64,000 bases of DNA. Origin: CBDBUR01 sp965212075. GTDB taxonomy: Bacteria > Pseudomonadota > Alphaproteobacteria > JAPOUT01 > G958296285. The DNA is taken from assembly GCA_965212075.1 (NCBI GenBank), contig OZ243043.1, forward strand, positions 620,001 to 684,000, written 5' to 3'. Positions 44,027 through 53,340 of this stretch are shown here, piece by piece. Position 1 is the stretch's first letter, and each line of letters opens with the position of its first letter. The notes under the pieces are model-generated. The model was given only the letters and a program-made list of their open reading frames with translations, did no database searches and was not told the DNA's origin. A program made the translations under genes and the position numbers.

Positions 44027-44881
44027 TTAAAAAGGCTTGTCGCCTTTGACGGTCACGCGCTCCATAATGCGCAGGTTAGGCCAATAATCCGAGACCGCAT
44101 AATGCTGCGAGGAGCGGTTGTCCCAGAACGCAATCGCGTTCTTCGTCCAGCGGAAGCGGCATTGATATTCCGGCACCGCCGCCTGCCGATAAAGCTCATT
44201 CAATAAAATGTCGGCTTCGTCCTTGTCCATGCCCTCAATCGTCTGCGTAAAAGCGCGGTTGACATAAAGGCCTTTGCGCCGCGTATCCGGATGCGTGCGC
44301 ACCACCGGATGATAGGCTTTCGGATATTTGCGGTTGAACTCTTCAATCTCCTCGCGGCTCGCGCCCTTCGCTTCAAGGCGCTGGCGGAACGGCGCGAAGT
44401 CGTGCATCGCGACAAGGCCGTCCAGCCGCTCCTTCATCGCGTCATCAAGGCCGTCATAGGCCGCCGCCATATCCGACCATAAAGTATCGCCGCCGATCTC
44501 CGGCACTTCAATCGCGCGCAGGATAGACCCCAAAGACGGCTCCGCGCGCCATGTCACATCGCTATGCCAGATATTCTCGCGGCCTCGACTTTCGCGGTCA
44601 TGCTTGATCCGCAGCACTTCGTCAAAGCCCTTCTTCTTCGGCGCAAAGGGGTGGATTTCCAGCTCGCCAAAACAGCGCGCAAACGCAACATGCTGCGCGG
44701 TCGTGATGTCCTGATCGCGGAAGAAAATCACTTTATGATCCAGCAAAGCCTGATAGATGGCTTGCTGCAACTCAGCCGTCAGCTTCTCGGACAGATCAAC
44801 GCCCGAAATCTCAGCGCCGATGCTCGGCGATAAAGGCTTTAGCTGCAACCCTGAAGGGGCGAGATGAAGCGCCTGCGACAT
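44027..44881 (-). CDS. TauD/TfdA-family 2-oxoglutarate-dependent oxygenase
   Basis: A 284-residue Fe(II)/2-oxoglutarate oxygenase. The metal triad is visible: H106 and D108 in WHSDVTW and H260 in NRSSQHYA, with an arginine near 270 in LRIMERVTV to bind 2-oxoglutarate. GAEISGVDLSE at the N-terminus is typical of TauD. Taurine is only one possible substrate; alkyl sulfates, 2,4-D-like ethers or others are possible. The ATG at 44881 is preferred over 44938. It starts 20 nt after the thiolase gene. Confidence 0.88.
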   Translation of the reverse strand: MSQALHLAPSGLQLKPLSPSIGAEISGVDLSEKLTAELQQAIYQALLDHKVIFFRDQDITTAQHVAFARCFGELEIHPFAPKKKGFDEVLRIKHDRESRGRENIWHSDVTWRAEPSLGSILRAIEVPEIGGDTLWSDMAAAYDGLDDAMKERLDGLVAMHDFAPFRQRLEAKGASREEIEEFNRKYPKAYHPVVRTHPDTRRKGLYVNRAFTQTIEGMDKDEADILLNELYRQAAVPEYQCRFRWTKNAIAFWDNRSSQHYAVSDYWPNLRIMERVTVKGDKPF

Positions 44882-44901
44882 TATTGCGACACCTATCGCG
44901 G

Positions 44902-46104
44902 CTAGACGCCTTCGGACCCGATGATCGCCACCGAGCACACATTCTGCGACGGCGCGCCGCCTAGATTATGCGTCATGCCGATTTTGGGATCTTGAAGCTG
45001 GCGCTCTCCGGCGCGATGCTGCAGCTGCAGATACATCTCATAGAGCATGCGCAGGCCGCTCGCGCCGATCGGGTGGCCGAAACATTTGAGGCCGCCATCA
45101 ATCTGGCACGGCACTTTGCCATCGGCATCGTAGAAGCCGTCCATCACATCTTTGACCGCGCCGCCTTCGGGCGAGATGAACAAATCTTCCATCGTCACCA
45201 GCTCGGTGATTGAAAAGCAGTCATGGACTTCCATCATGCTGATCTGCTCGCGCGGGTTGGTGATGCCGGCCTCCTTGTAGGCCTTGCGCGCCGCAATGCG
45301 CGCAGTATGGAAATAGCTCCCATCCCACGAATTGTGCTGGCTCTCTAGCCCGTTGGACAAAGACAATTGCATCGCCTTGACCGCGGTGATGTTTTTCTTG
45401 CCCATCGCGCGGGCGATTTCGGGCGTCGTGACGATCGCCGCCGCCGCGCCATCCGAGACGCCGCAGCAGTCAAACAGGCCGAGCGGCTCCGCGATCATCG
45501 GCGCGTTCATCACCTGCTCTTCGCTGATCGCTTTGCGCAGATGCGCTTTCGGATTCTTCGTGCCATTGGCGTGGCTCTTGACCGATACATGCGCGATCGC
45601 GCGTTTGAGATCCTCTTTGCTCACGCCATGCTTGGCGCAATAAGCCGTCGCGAGCTGCGCGAAGCTCCCCGGCGCCGAGCCGTTCGGCGCCACTTGAGGG
45701 GCGAGCGTCCCCATAGAGCCGGTGGGCAGTCCGCCATAGCCCGTGTCTTTGAGCTTCTCAACGCCAACAGCCAGCGCAATGTCCGCCGCGCCCGCAGCGA
45801 CCGCATAAACCGCGCCGCGAAACGCCTCAGAGCCCGACGCGCAAAAATTCTCAACCCGCGTCACCGCAATGTTCGGCAGACGCAGCGCCATCGATAAAGG
45901 CGTGCCGCCCTTGCCGGTGCCGACCTCGTCAATGTGCGTGGAAAACCACGCCGCATCCAACTGCGACGGCTCAACGCCCGCATCGCCCATCGCTTCCAAA
46001 TAGGCCTCCACCATGAGGTCCTCCGGATTGGCATCCCAGCGCTCGCCAAACTTCGAGCAGCCCATGCCTAAAATCGCTACTTTGTCTTTAATCCCTGATG
46101 CCAT
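44902..46104 (-). CDS. SCP-x-type thiolase (acetyl-CoA acetyltransferase family)
   Basis: A 400-residue thiolase-fold protein of the SCP2/SCP-x group. The active-site Cys is C88 in VENFCASGS; MEVHDCFS and KCFGHPIGASG carry the catalytic His and Cys. Such proteins cleave branched or sterol-side-chain 3-ketoacyl-CoAs and usually work with an OB-fold partner. The ATG at 46104 is chosen by homology over 46170. A likely partner, the HMGCS-like/OB-fold protein at 51869-53323, lies on the same strand but is separated by a 5.8-kb accessory segment. Confidence 0.9.
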   Translation of the reverse strand: MASGIKDKVAILGMGCSKFGERWDANPEDLMVEAYLEAMGDAGVEPSQLDAAWFSTHIDEVGTGKGGTPLSMALRLPNIAVTRVENFCASGSEAFRGAVYAVAAGAADIALAVGVEKLKDTGYGGLPTGSMGTLAPQVAPNGSAPGSFAQLATAYCAKHGVSKEDLKRAIAHVSVKSHANGTKNPKAHLRKAISEEQVMNAPMIAEPLGLFDCCGVSDGAAAAIVTTPEIARAMGKKNITAVKAMQLSLSNGLESQHNSWDGSYFHTARIAARKAYKEAGITNPREQISMMEVHDCFSITELVTMEDLFISPEGGAVKDVMDGFYDADGKVPCQIDGGLKCFGHPIGASGLRMLYEMYLQLQHRAGERQLQDPKIGMTHNLGGAPSQNVCSVAIIGSEGV

Positions 46105-46228
46105 GTCGGCCTCCTTCGGTTGAGGGTGAATCTGTAGGCAGAATCCTAACATTTTTGCCCCTGCTATCAAACAGAAAAAAGAGAGGAAAATTAGAGGCTT
46201 GAGAAACCTTTGGCTAGGATTTTCTGTT

Positions 46229-49015
46229 TTATTGGGGGGTGGGCTTTTTTTGCCGCTGTTTTTTAGGCTTTGCGGTGAGGGGGGAGGTCATTTGCTCATA
46301 GAGGCCAAAGAGGTGTTCTACGCGCTCGCGCTCGGACTCAAAAGGCGTTCGGCGGTAGAGGCGGTCAACAGCGCGATCCAGCTCTATATGGGCTTTGCGC
46401 AGATTTGGCGGCATTAAATCAGGATCATATTGAGCAGCAAGGCTTGCCCCTTTATCTAGGGCACGGACATCTAGCACAGCCTGCGCCTTTTTGCCGATAA
46501 TGTCTTTTTGCTTCTCTGTCATCTTCGGCATCGGGAAAGTATTATAGACAATACCGATGGAATAACGATAGCGACTTTCAAGCCGCCCGCCTATATTGCG
46601 CAACCAAGCCATGTGCATGGATGAGGTTAAAATTCCGAATTGCCATAAACCAGCATTCATAAGAGCTTTTGCCGCATTACTTGGGACAATGGGGGGGCTC
46701 AACCACCCGATTGGTAGGTAATCTCGCCGCTCGGAACTCGTTTCCGGCACAATTAAAAAAGGTTTATCTGGAATGGTTCTCCCTTCGAGTTGCGTTGGAA
46801 AATTGGCAAGTTTTTGTGTTGCTGGTTTGCGGCTTTGCTGGCGAAATTTTTTAACCGCTTGAACACGCTCTAATACATGCGGCATAGATTCTAAATCCAT
46901 CGGAGAAATATTTTCTAAAAATAAAATCCAGCGCTGCTTACCTTTAATAAATTCTTCTGCGCCGATGTAAGGTCGCATATATTTTTTCGCTTTTGGTTCT
47001 AGCTTCAAAAACTCATCATATTCGCTGCCACGAAAAATATAATGTCCGCCATCCGTTGGTTGCAGACCTCTAAACATTCTAAGGCGTTCTGAAATAGGGG
47101 CAGAAACATCCTGCGCAACCAAATGCGGGTTTGTTAATTTAGAGGCATCAAATAAATATGGGGAAAGCGCTTGATGGCGACTCTCTTCCGGATCGTCTTT
47201 AATATCGGGATAAGAAAATAAACGTTTTTCTTTTGGTGTCATATCATGCCGCGTCAGCCCAATGATAACCACATGCACATGAGCCTTGCCTCGCGCATCC
47301 GACTCCCAAGCGAAAGTGCGATGGGCAAAGGCGATTTCAAGATTATAGCGGTCAAACAATATCGGCCACAACATCCCGACCTGCTCACCCTGCGTGATGG
47401 AATTAGTGGCTACAAAAGCGATTTTCGCTTGATTCTTTTGAACATATTCGCCCGCTTTCAAAAACCATGCGGTGACATAATCCAGCGGGTTGGCGCGCTT
47501 TGCTGTTGGGTCAATTATCTGCCGCATTTGTTCGCGCTGTTCTTTTGTCTGGTAGCTTTGCCCGCCAAAAGGCGGATTGCCGAAAACATAATCACACTGC
47601 GCCGCAGGCAGATGAGTATTCCAGTCTATTTCTAGCGCGTCGGTATGGCGAATATGGGGAGAATTTTTGAGCGGTATGCGAGCAAAAGCCTGCCCAAAGG
47701 CGAGGCTTAATTCGTTATTCATAATGTGATCCATCATCCACAAAGCGGTTTCTGCAATGCGACAGGCAAACTCACCCAGCTCTATGCCGTAAAACTGATC
47801 AACATCAATTTGAGAAAGAGCCTCAACATCAAGCTCAAGCTGACCTGTGGGATAAAGCGCCCTCAAAACCTCAATCTCAAGCCGCCGCAATTCGCGGTAA
47901 GCGATGATCAAAAAGTCGCCGCAGCCGCAGGCCGGATCAAAGAAAACTAGACCGCCCAGCTTCTCCTGAAATGCTTGCAATCTTATCTCGCGCTCAGTTT
48001 TGCGCTTCTTTATCTGCTCAAATTCGGCCCGCAGCTCATCCATGAAAAGCGGCTCTATGACTTTCAAAATGTTTTTCTCGCTCGTGTAATGCGCTCCTTG
48101 CTGGCGGCGCTCTTCTGGCGTCATCACACTTTGAAACAGCGAGCCAAATATGGCTGGCGAAATCTTTGACCAATCAAACTGACACGCCTCAACCAGACTG
48201 CGCCGCATCGCTGAATTCAAAGCTGGAATACTTAATGAGCCGCTGAATAAATCTCCATTGACATAAGGGAATTGATTTAAGTCTTCATCTAGATTGCTCT
48301 GCCGCCTGCCTTCTCGCGTATCCAAAACCTGAAATAATTGAATGAATTTTGCGCCGAGATCAGAGCCGTCTTCCTGTGTGCGGTTTTCAAGATATTCCAA
48401 AAAAATATCACGCTCAAATATGCCCGTATCATCGGCAAACAAGCAGAACACCAATCGCACCAAAAACCGCTCTAAATCATGTCCTTCATAGCCCGCATTT
48501 TTTAGCTCATCATGGACTCGCCCCATAAGCTCGGACGCTTTGATGTTGACGGGGGCTTGATCGCGGAACTGCCGCTTTTCTACCCCAACCATAAAACCAA
48601 ATTTCTCAACGTGCTTATGCAAATCAGCAAGCCGAAAAGAAAGCTCCGTCCTTTCATCTAGGTCATAAAGTTTGAAGGTTTGAAAGTCGCTGACGAGAAT
48701 ATAGCGCGGATGTTCCTCATCTTTCAGTTTGTCGCAGTAATCTTGCGCCTGCTCCCGCGCTTTCTCAAGACTATGGCCTGCGCTTTTCTGTTCCACCAGC
48801 AAAACGCTTGGCCAAAACAGATCTATATATCCTTTGTGATTATTAAGTTTTTGAACTTGTTTCTCAAAAAGCGCTACGCGACGCCTTTGAAGGCCGAAAA
48901 CATTAAAAAAATCATTATAAAAGCTCTGCGTTTCGCCTTTCTCATAGCTCGCATCTTTCCATTCTTCGGAAAATCCACCCGCGCGGGCGCGTATCTCATT
49001 CCAACTCAGCCGCAT
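46229..49015 (-). CDS. Single-chain MmeI-like restriction-modification enzyme
   Basis: A protein of about 928 residues that combines nuclease, methyltransferase and target recognition. Numbering from the GTG at 49018, the N-terminal nuclease motif is D66-X9-E76-Q-K78, the spacing I recall for MmeI. A helical linker follows, then the adenine methyltransferase with GAHYTSEKN (308-316), SAM motif DPACGCGDF (361-369) and catalytic NPPF (481-484). The rest is a likely target-recognition region, ending in a Lys-rich tail. The nuclease appears intact, so this looks like an active type IIG/IIL system. The start follows the upstream stop directly (TAG-GTG-ATG). Confidence 0.9.
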   Translation of the reverse strand: MRLSWNEIRARAGGFSEEWKDASYEKGETQSFYNDFFNVFGLQRRRVALFEKQVQKLNNHKGYIDLFWPSVLLVEQKSAGHSLEKAREQAQDYCDKLKDEEHPRYILVSDFQTFKLYDLDERTELSFRLADLHKHVEKFGFMVGVEKRQFRDQAPVNIKASELMGRVHDELKNAGYEGHDLERFLVRLVFCLFADDTGIFERDIFLEYLENRTQEDGSDLGAKFIQLFQVLDTREGRRQSNLDEDLNQFPYVNGDLFSGSLSIPALNSAMRRSLVEACQFDWSKISPAIFGSLFQSVMTPEERRQQGAHYTSEKNILKVIEPLFMDELRAEFEQIKKRKTEREIRLQAFQEKLGGLVFFDPACGCGDFLIIAYRELRRLEIEVLRALYPTGQLELDVEALSQIDVDQFYGIELGEFACRIAETALWMMDHIMNNELSLAFGQAFARIPLKNSPHIRHTDALEIDWNTHLPAAQCDYVFGNPPFGGQSYQTKEQREQMRQIIDPTAKRANPLDYVTAWFLKAGEYVQKNQAKIAFVATNSITQGEQVGMLWPILFDRYNLEIAFAHRTFAWESDARGKAHVHVVIIGLTRHDMTPKEKRLFSYPDIKDDPEESRHQALSPYLFDASKLTNPHLVAQDVSAPISERLRMFRGLQPTDGGHYIFRGSEYDEFLKLEPKAKKYMRPYIGAEEFIKGKQRWILFLENISPMDLESMPHVLERVQAVKKFRQQSRKPATQKLANFPTQLEGRTIPDKPFLIVPETSSERRDYLPIGWLSPPIVPSNAAKALMNAGLWQFGILTSSMHMAWLRNIGGRLESRYRYSIGIVYNTFPMPKMTEKQKDIIGKKAQAVLDVRALDKGASLAAQYDPDLMPPNLRKAHIELDRAVDRLYRRTPFESERERVEHLFGLYEQMTSPLTAKPKKQRQKKPTPQ

Positions 49016-49018
49016 CAC

Positions 49019-49648
49019 CTATTCCCCCACGAAGGCGAGGCGAAAACCCGCAAGATCATAGCAAGGTCGCGCGTAAACATAATAATGTGGGGAAAATGAG
49101 AAAAAAATTAGCCAAAGCCCTAAAGTCCATGGAAACAGAAACGAACCCAATAAAAGCCAAAAGATGCCGCCGATTACACTTGCATCCGTGAAAGCCGCCA
49201 CCAGCAATTCAATGGCTGTCCCCGCGAGCAACACGATTAGCGGCAGCCGCAAATGTCCCCAAAAAAATGACCAGGTCAGCGCGCGCGCCTGCTCAAGAGT
49301 CGGCGCGCACCTTTCGCCACCTTTATCCACCGGCAAAAGCCTGAAGCGCTTGCGGAAAAATCTTTTCTCTAACATCGCATAAAAAATCTCAACCATCAGA
49401 TAGGTGAACCCGGCAGCGCATAGCGCGCCAAAAGCCAAAGTGAACGCCAGACGCTCATAACCCGCGAGCAACGCCACCCAATCTAATTTGTAAACCAGCC
49501 ATGCCAGCGCAAAAATAGCCAATGCGCCTAGCGCCTCTTTCCAAAAAATCGCCCACCAAAAACTGACAAAATGCGTGCCGGTGGCTTCAAATTCATCTTT
49601 CGTGAGCAAATAGCCAAGCTGGTTGCGTTTTTTGGCAAGCGATTCCAT
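49019..49648 (-). CDS. Integral membrane protein coupled to the MmeI-like gene
   Basis: A 209-residue protein with about four to five membrane segments (near 33-50, 66-88, 128-148, 155-180). I do not recognise a family. The soluble part includes a KRFFRKRFRLLPVDKGGERCAP basic loop, and the C-terminus reads HYYVYARPCYDLAGFRLAF. Its stop codon touches the start of the restriction-modification gene with no gap, so the two are probably translated together. The ribosome site is an 8-nt duplication (AGGGAGAT twice) in front of the ATG. Confidence 0.75.
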   Translation of the reverse strand: MESLAKKRNQLGYLLTKDEFEATGTHFVSFWWAIFWKEALGALAIFALAWLVYKLDWVALLAGYERLAFTLAFGALCAAGFTYLMVEIFYAMLEKRFFRKRFRLLPVDKGGERCAPTLEQARALTWSFFWGHLRLPLIVLLAGTAIELLVAAFTDASVIGGIFWLLLGSFLFPWTLGLWLIFFSFSPHYYVYARPCYDLAGFRLAFVGE

Positions 49649-49651
49649 TTT

Positions 49652-49667
49652 ATCTCCCTATCTCCCT
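49652..49667 (-). promoter_or_regulatory. Duplicated ribosome-binding site before the membrane-protein gene
   Basis: On the minus strand AGGGAGAT occurs twice in tandem (49667-49660 and 49659-49652), three bases before the ATG at 49648. Both copies have a good Shine-Dalgarno core. The first copy overlaps the stop codon of the autotransporter gene. Confidence 0.75.
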
Positions 49668-51858
49668 AAAAAGAGCGCTTGAACCCGCGGCTTGCGATTT
49701 TCTTTCCAAAAAGAAACGCAAGACCCAGACTCGCCGAAAAATGCTCCACCGATGAGTTGTCAAAAGTCCTCTGCACACGAAGATCAATTTTCACATTATG
49801 CCAAGCATACCTCACTAAACCTTCAACAAACACATTATCTCTGCCCAGATCACGGCGGTGATAGTCAGAAGAAACCGCCGCCGCGCGCAAAGAGATCATT
49901 TGGCCATCTTCACGCCATTCGCGCCGATATTCGCTGCGCAGACTCGCTGATAATCCCAAAGAGCGCTCGGCGCGATAGGTCACGCTTAAGCCGAAAGACG
50001 ACTCAAAGCTTTCAACATCTTGAGCCGATACATCCACGCTCAAGCCCGAAAAAGAACCCGTCTCCCGATAGCCATCAATTTTGCCAAGCTGATAAAACAC
50101 ACTAGCCTCCGGTGATAAAGCAAAACCCGATCTCCCTAAGCGCAGCACATACTGCATGCCGAAAGCCGCACGCGTTGAAGCAGCGTCCGTGGTCGCATTA
50201 TGCGAAATCGGCAGCAGCGCAACAGAAAGCCCCGCGCGGCGGTTGAGATCATCATAGCTGGTCAGGCCATAACCCACCAATCCATAAAAACGCAGATTCA
50301 ATGAATTAACATCAAGCACCGCATGAAGCCCAAAATGATGATTTTGAACATCAAATTCCAAAAAACTATCTTTACTCTCGCCGCTGCCTTGTCCGAACTC
50401 GTAGGAGGCACCCAACTGCAAATAGGAAAGCAAAGAATAAGAGCCGTTGATAATGAACCCGTGCGTGTTCTGGTCAAGATCACGCCCCGGCGCGCCGCCA
50501 GCATGACTGTAGCTTTCATAAACATAAAACGCATCCAGACCTCCGGCGCGCGTTTTGCCGTCAAGCAGATAAGAGCGCGCTTGTAAAAGACTCGCCCGGC
50601 CAATGCTCAAAAAACTGGGGGACAGCAAGGCTAAATATGCGCCGCCGCCTTCCATAGAACGGCGCGCAACAAGATCGGACGCAGATGTTGGATTGTTTAA
50701 CTCCGCCGCCGCTGCAGCTGCCCAAAGCTCATGGCCGCGCGCCGTGCGGTGAACACAATCATACCATATATATCTATCCACATTCGCGTTCGGATCGGGC
50801 GCGCTGTCTGTATCTCCGCTGCAAAAAGACGCGCCGCGATAGGCGTCTTCATAATTGGTGATGTCAAAAGCCTCAGGATCTTGAGCAACAGCCCGCAGAT
50901 AACTCACACTCGCTTGAAGAAAATAAGCGCGGATCTCCAAATCAGATTCCATATCGGCCAATGCCAAAAGCGTATAAAGATTAGCAAGATCGCTTATTTG
51001 CGCAAGGCGCTCAATACATGCCGCATTCACCTGCGAAAACCCCTCACGCTCACACAAAACCGCCTTGTTATAGCCCGGAGAAATCCCAAAATCAGTCAGC
51101 CCATCAATAGCAAAATCGTGATAGCCCGCCTCAACAAGCCGCGCAATTTGCATGCGGATATTCCGCAAACTATGTGTGCGCCAGCATCCTGTCGGATAAA
51201 GTGTGCGATCAGCACAATTAGAGTCACGCGCAGCAGCAACATTGACTTCGGCCACGCTAAAATCGCTGCCGCCGATTGACAAGAGGATCAAAGTGTCCGC
51301 AGCCGGAGGCAAAGCGTCCCCTTTCGGCTCAGGCTCAGGATTGCTCTCACCGGGCCGGTTGAATTGCGGATCGCGCAGAAACCAACTAACCTGATTTGGC
51401 AAATCATTGCGCCGCGCCGCTATCCCCTCCAGAGCGCCTGTTCTTGCGTCAGCAGTAGTTGGAACATTTGTATTTGGATCAATTAAATTGCCGAGAGCAA
51501 AATTGATATGGTTGGTGATACCTAAACTATCTGATAAAAGTTCGGCACCCACCGGCCCATTGCTCCATCGCCCCGCATCATAAGGCGGATCAGGGGGGGA
51601 ATGATCAAATCCAAAAGTGTTCTCAAGCAGTGGATAATTCTCTCCGGCATCGGCGCTGCTATCTCCAAAAACGACCAGATCAGTCCAATGATCATCCGCC
51701 CACGCCGACGACGCGGCGCAAAAAACGCAAAATATGCCAACAAGTTTTATATTTGTAGCGAAAGAAACCGCCCAATAATTTTCCCAGAAATTTTCCCAGA
51801 AATTTTCCCAGAGATTTTTCCAGAGATTTTTCCATAAATTTTTCTGATGGAAAATCAT
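49666..51858 (-). CDS. Autotransporter with SGNH/GDSL-type esterase passenger
   Basis: A 730-residue outer-membrane protein. After a repeat-bearing N-terminus and a signal peptide core (about 33-54, ending AWA) comes an SGNH hydrolase passenger: VVFGDSSADAG with the catalytic Ser, an NFALGN block, SIGGSDFS, and DCVHRTARGHELW with the catalytic Asp-His pair. The C-terminal 270 residues form a beta-barrel and end in Phe. Relatives such as EstA and GDSL autotransporters are surface esterases. The N-terminus before the signal core is unusually long because of NLWK/NFWE units. Confidence 0.88.
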   Translation of the reverse strand: MIFHQKNLWKNLWKNLWENFWENFWENYWAVSFATNIKLVGIFCVFCAASSAWADDHWTDLVVFGDSSADAGENYPLLENTFGFDHSPPDPPYDAGRWSNGPVGAELLSDSLGITNHINFALGNLIDPNTNVPTTADARTGALEGIAARRNDLPNQVSWFLRDPQFNRPGESNPEPEPKGDALPPAADTLILLSIGGSDFSVAEVNVAAARDSNCADRTLYPTGCWRTHSLRNIRMQIARLVEAGYHDFAIDGLTDFGISPGYNKAVLCEREGFSQVNAACIERLAQISDLANLYTLLALADMESDLEIRAYFLQASVSYLRAVAQDPEAFDITNYEDAYRGASFCSGDTDSAPDPNANVDRYIWYDCVHRTARGHELWAAAAAAELNNPTSASDLVARRSMEGGGAYLALLSPSFLSIGRASLLQARSYLLDGKTRAGGLDAFYVYESYSHAGGAPGRDLDQNTHGFIINGSYSLLSYLQLGASYEFGQGSGESKDSFLEFDVQNHHFGLHAVLDVNSLNLRFYGLVGYGLTSYDDLNRRAGLSVALLPISHNATTDAASTRAAFGMQYVLRLGRSGFALSPEASVFYQLGKIDGYRETGSFSGLSVDVSAQDVESFESSFGLSVTYRAERSLGLSASLRSEYRREWREDGQMISLRAAAVSSDYHRRDLGRDNVFVEGLVRYAWHNVKIDLRVQRTFDNSSVEHFSASLGLAFLFGKKIASRGFKRSF
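51777..51848 (-). repeat. 12-nt tandem repeat at the autotransporter N-terminus
   Basis: On the plus strand aattttcccaga occurs three times without mismatch (51777-51812), followed by diverged units gatttttccaga, gatttttccata and aatttttctgat up to 51848. In the minus-strand frame it encodes Asn-Leu-Trp-Lys and Asn-Phe-Trp-Glu units, about residues 6-28, in front of the hydrophobic signal core. Confidence 0.95.
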
Positions 51859-51868
51859 GTCCTATTCT

Positions 51869-53323
51869 TTAGGCTCGCTTCAAAGGCACGGCCTTCCAGA
51901 AATAGCGCGTGAAGCCGCGATTGGCGTCTATGTCCTTAACCCTGAACACCATGCGCACATCCATGCCGGTCTCAACATCGCCCGGCGCGACATCGGTAAT
52001 GTCCATCATGATCCGGCCTCCCTCGTCAAAGGTGATCATGCCGTAATGGTTGGGCGGCGAAATCCCAAAAGATAAATAATCCCCCGACCATGACAGCACT
52101 TTGCCTTTGCGCTCAGCGAATTTGTAAGGCTCTTGCGTATCTACCGCCGGATCATTCGGGTTCACCGAAATCCGCGTCATCGGAAACTGAACCACGCCGG
52201 TCTTGGTGCAGCGGCCTCCGACCAGCCCCAGAATCATGCCGCGGTTGCGGTAAAGAGTCGTTAGCGCGGTCTTCTTATCCTGCTCGGCGCGCATCCCCTT
52301 CTCCCATTCCACCAGACCATTGAACACGAGAAACTTCATATAATTAGTCTCTTCCTGCCCCTGCGACAAATGACCGCTCACGCTCAAACCTTGATGAAGC
52401 GGCGGCTTGCCGGTCGCCTCAAAAAGCAGCGCGTTGCAGCCCGAGCCAAATTGCAGCACCAATATCTTTTCCCCCACTTGCGCTGTCTCCAATACTTGCG
52501 CCAGCATGATCAGCGCATGCGCAGTGCCGGACTCTCCCATCTCCGCAGCCAGCGGCGAACGCACCGCTTCGTCTTTGATGCCGCATATTTTGGCGATCAT
52601 GCCCTGCGCGCGACCAATCGTGCTGGGCAAGATAAAATGATCAATATCCGAAGCCTGCAAGCTGGTCTTCTTCAGAACCGATGCCACCGCTTCGGGAACA
52701 ATTTTGGCAAGACCCTCATCGCGAATCCAGCGCTCCTCCCAGTGATAGTCAAACTCTTCGTTCGCGCCGCGAAAATGATCAACAAAATCTTCGGTGATCG
52801 TGCTCGCGCCCAAAAACTTCGCAACGCCATCATCAGCGCCCACAATAAAAGAAGCGGCGGCATCACCATAGTCAAGCTCTTGTGTGCTCGCGGCGCGCGC
52901 ATGGCGGCGGTCGGAGGCGACAACCAAAGAAAATTTTCCACCCGACTGCGCATGACTGAGTGCATCCAAAAGCGCCGACGTCCCCGCGCGCATAGATGAT
53001 GTAATGTCCATCGTCATAATATCGCGCGGCAAAGTCAAAGCCTGCGACACTACCGCCGAATTTTGCCGATCAGCAAAGGGCATCGTCGTGGAAGCAAAAT
53101 AAAGCGTGCTGATATTCTCGCCGCGCTCATCCTCCGGTCCGAGTGCATCGCGGCAAGCCTCCACCGCCATCGTCAGACTGTCTTCGTCCCAATTGGCCAT
53201 GCTGCGGCAGCCGCGCGCTTTCATTATCAAAGCCGGTGCCAGCCACGCCATCGCTCCGACGGCAGTCTGACGGCTTAAACGCAAACGTGGAATGTAGGCT
53301 CCAAAACCAATGATTCCTGACAT
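51869..53323 (-). CDS. HMG-CoA-synthase-like / OB-fold fusion protein
   Basis: A 484-residue protein with a thiolase-fold N-terminal part (about 1-345) resembling HMG-CoA synthase and ketoacyl synthase III, and a C-terminal OB-fold domain (about 365-484) of the DUF35 type. At the position where such enzymes have the nucleophilic Cys the sequence reads DITSSMRAGTSAL (around 106-118), with no Cys. This agrees with family members thought to act as acyl-CoA-binding partners of thiolases rather than condensing enzymes. A strong ribosome site gaggggagggg precedes the ATG. The SCP-x-like thiolase is downstream beyond the accessory segment. Confidence 0.85.
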   Translation of the reverse strand: MSGIIGFGAYIPRLRLSRQTAVGAMAWLAPALIMKARGCRSMANWDEDSLTMAVEACRDALGPEDERGENISTLYFASTTMPFADRQNSAVVSQALTLPRDIMTMDITSSMRAGTSALLDALSHAQSGGKFSLVVASDRRHARAASTQELDYGDAAASFIVGADDGVAKFLGASTITEDFVDHFRGANEEFDYHWEERWIRDEGLAKIVPEAVASVLKKTSLQASDIDHFILPSTIGRAQGMIAKICGIKDEAVRSPLAAEMGESGTAHALIMLAQVLETAQVGEKILVLQFGSGCNALLFEATGKPPLHQGLSVSGHLSQGQEETNYMKFLVFNGLVEWEKGMRAEQDKKTALTTLYRNRGMILGLVGGRCTKTGVVQFPMTRISVNPNDPAVDTQEPYKFAERKGKVLSWSGDYLSFGISPPNHYGMITFDEGGRIMMDITDVAPGDVETGMDVRMVFRVKDIDANRGFTRYFWKAVPLKRA

Positions 53324-53340
53324 GATTCACCCCTCCCCTT

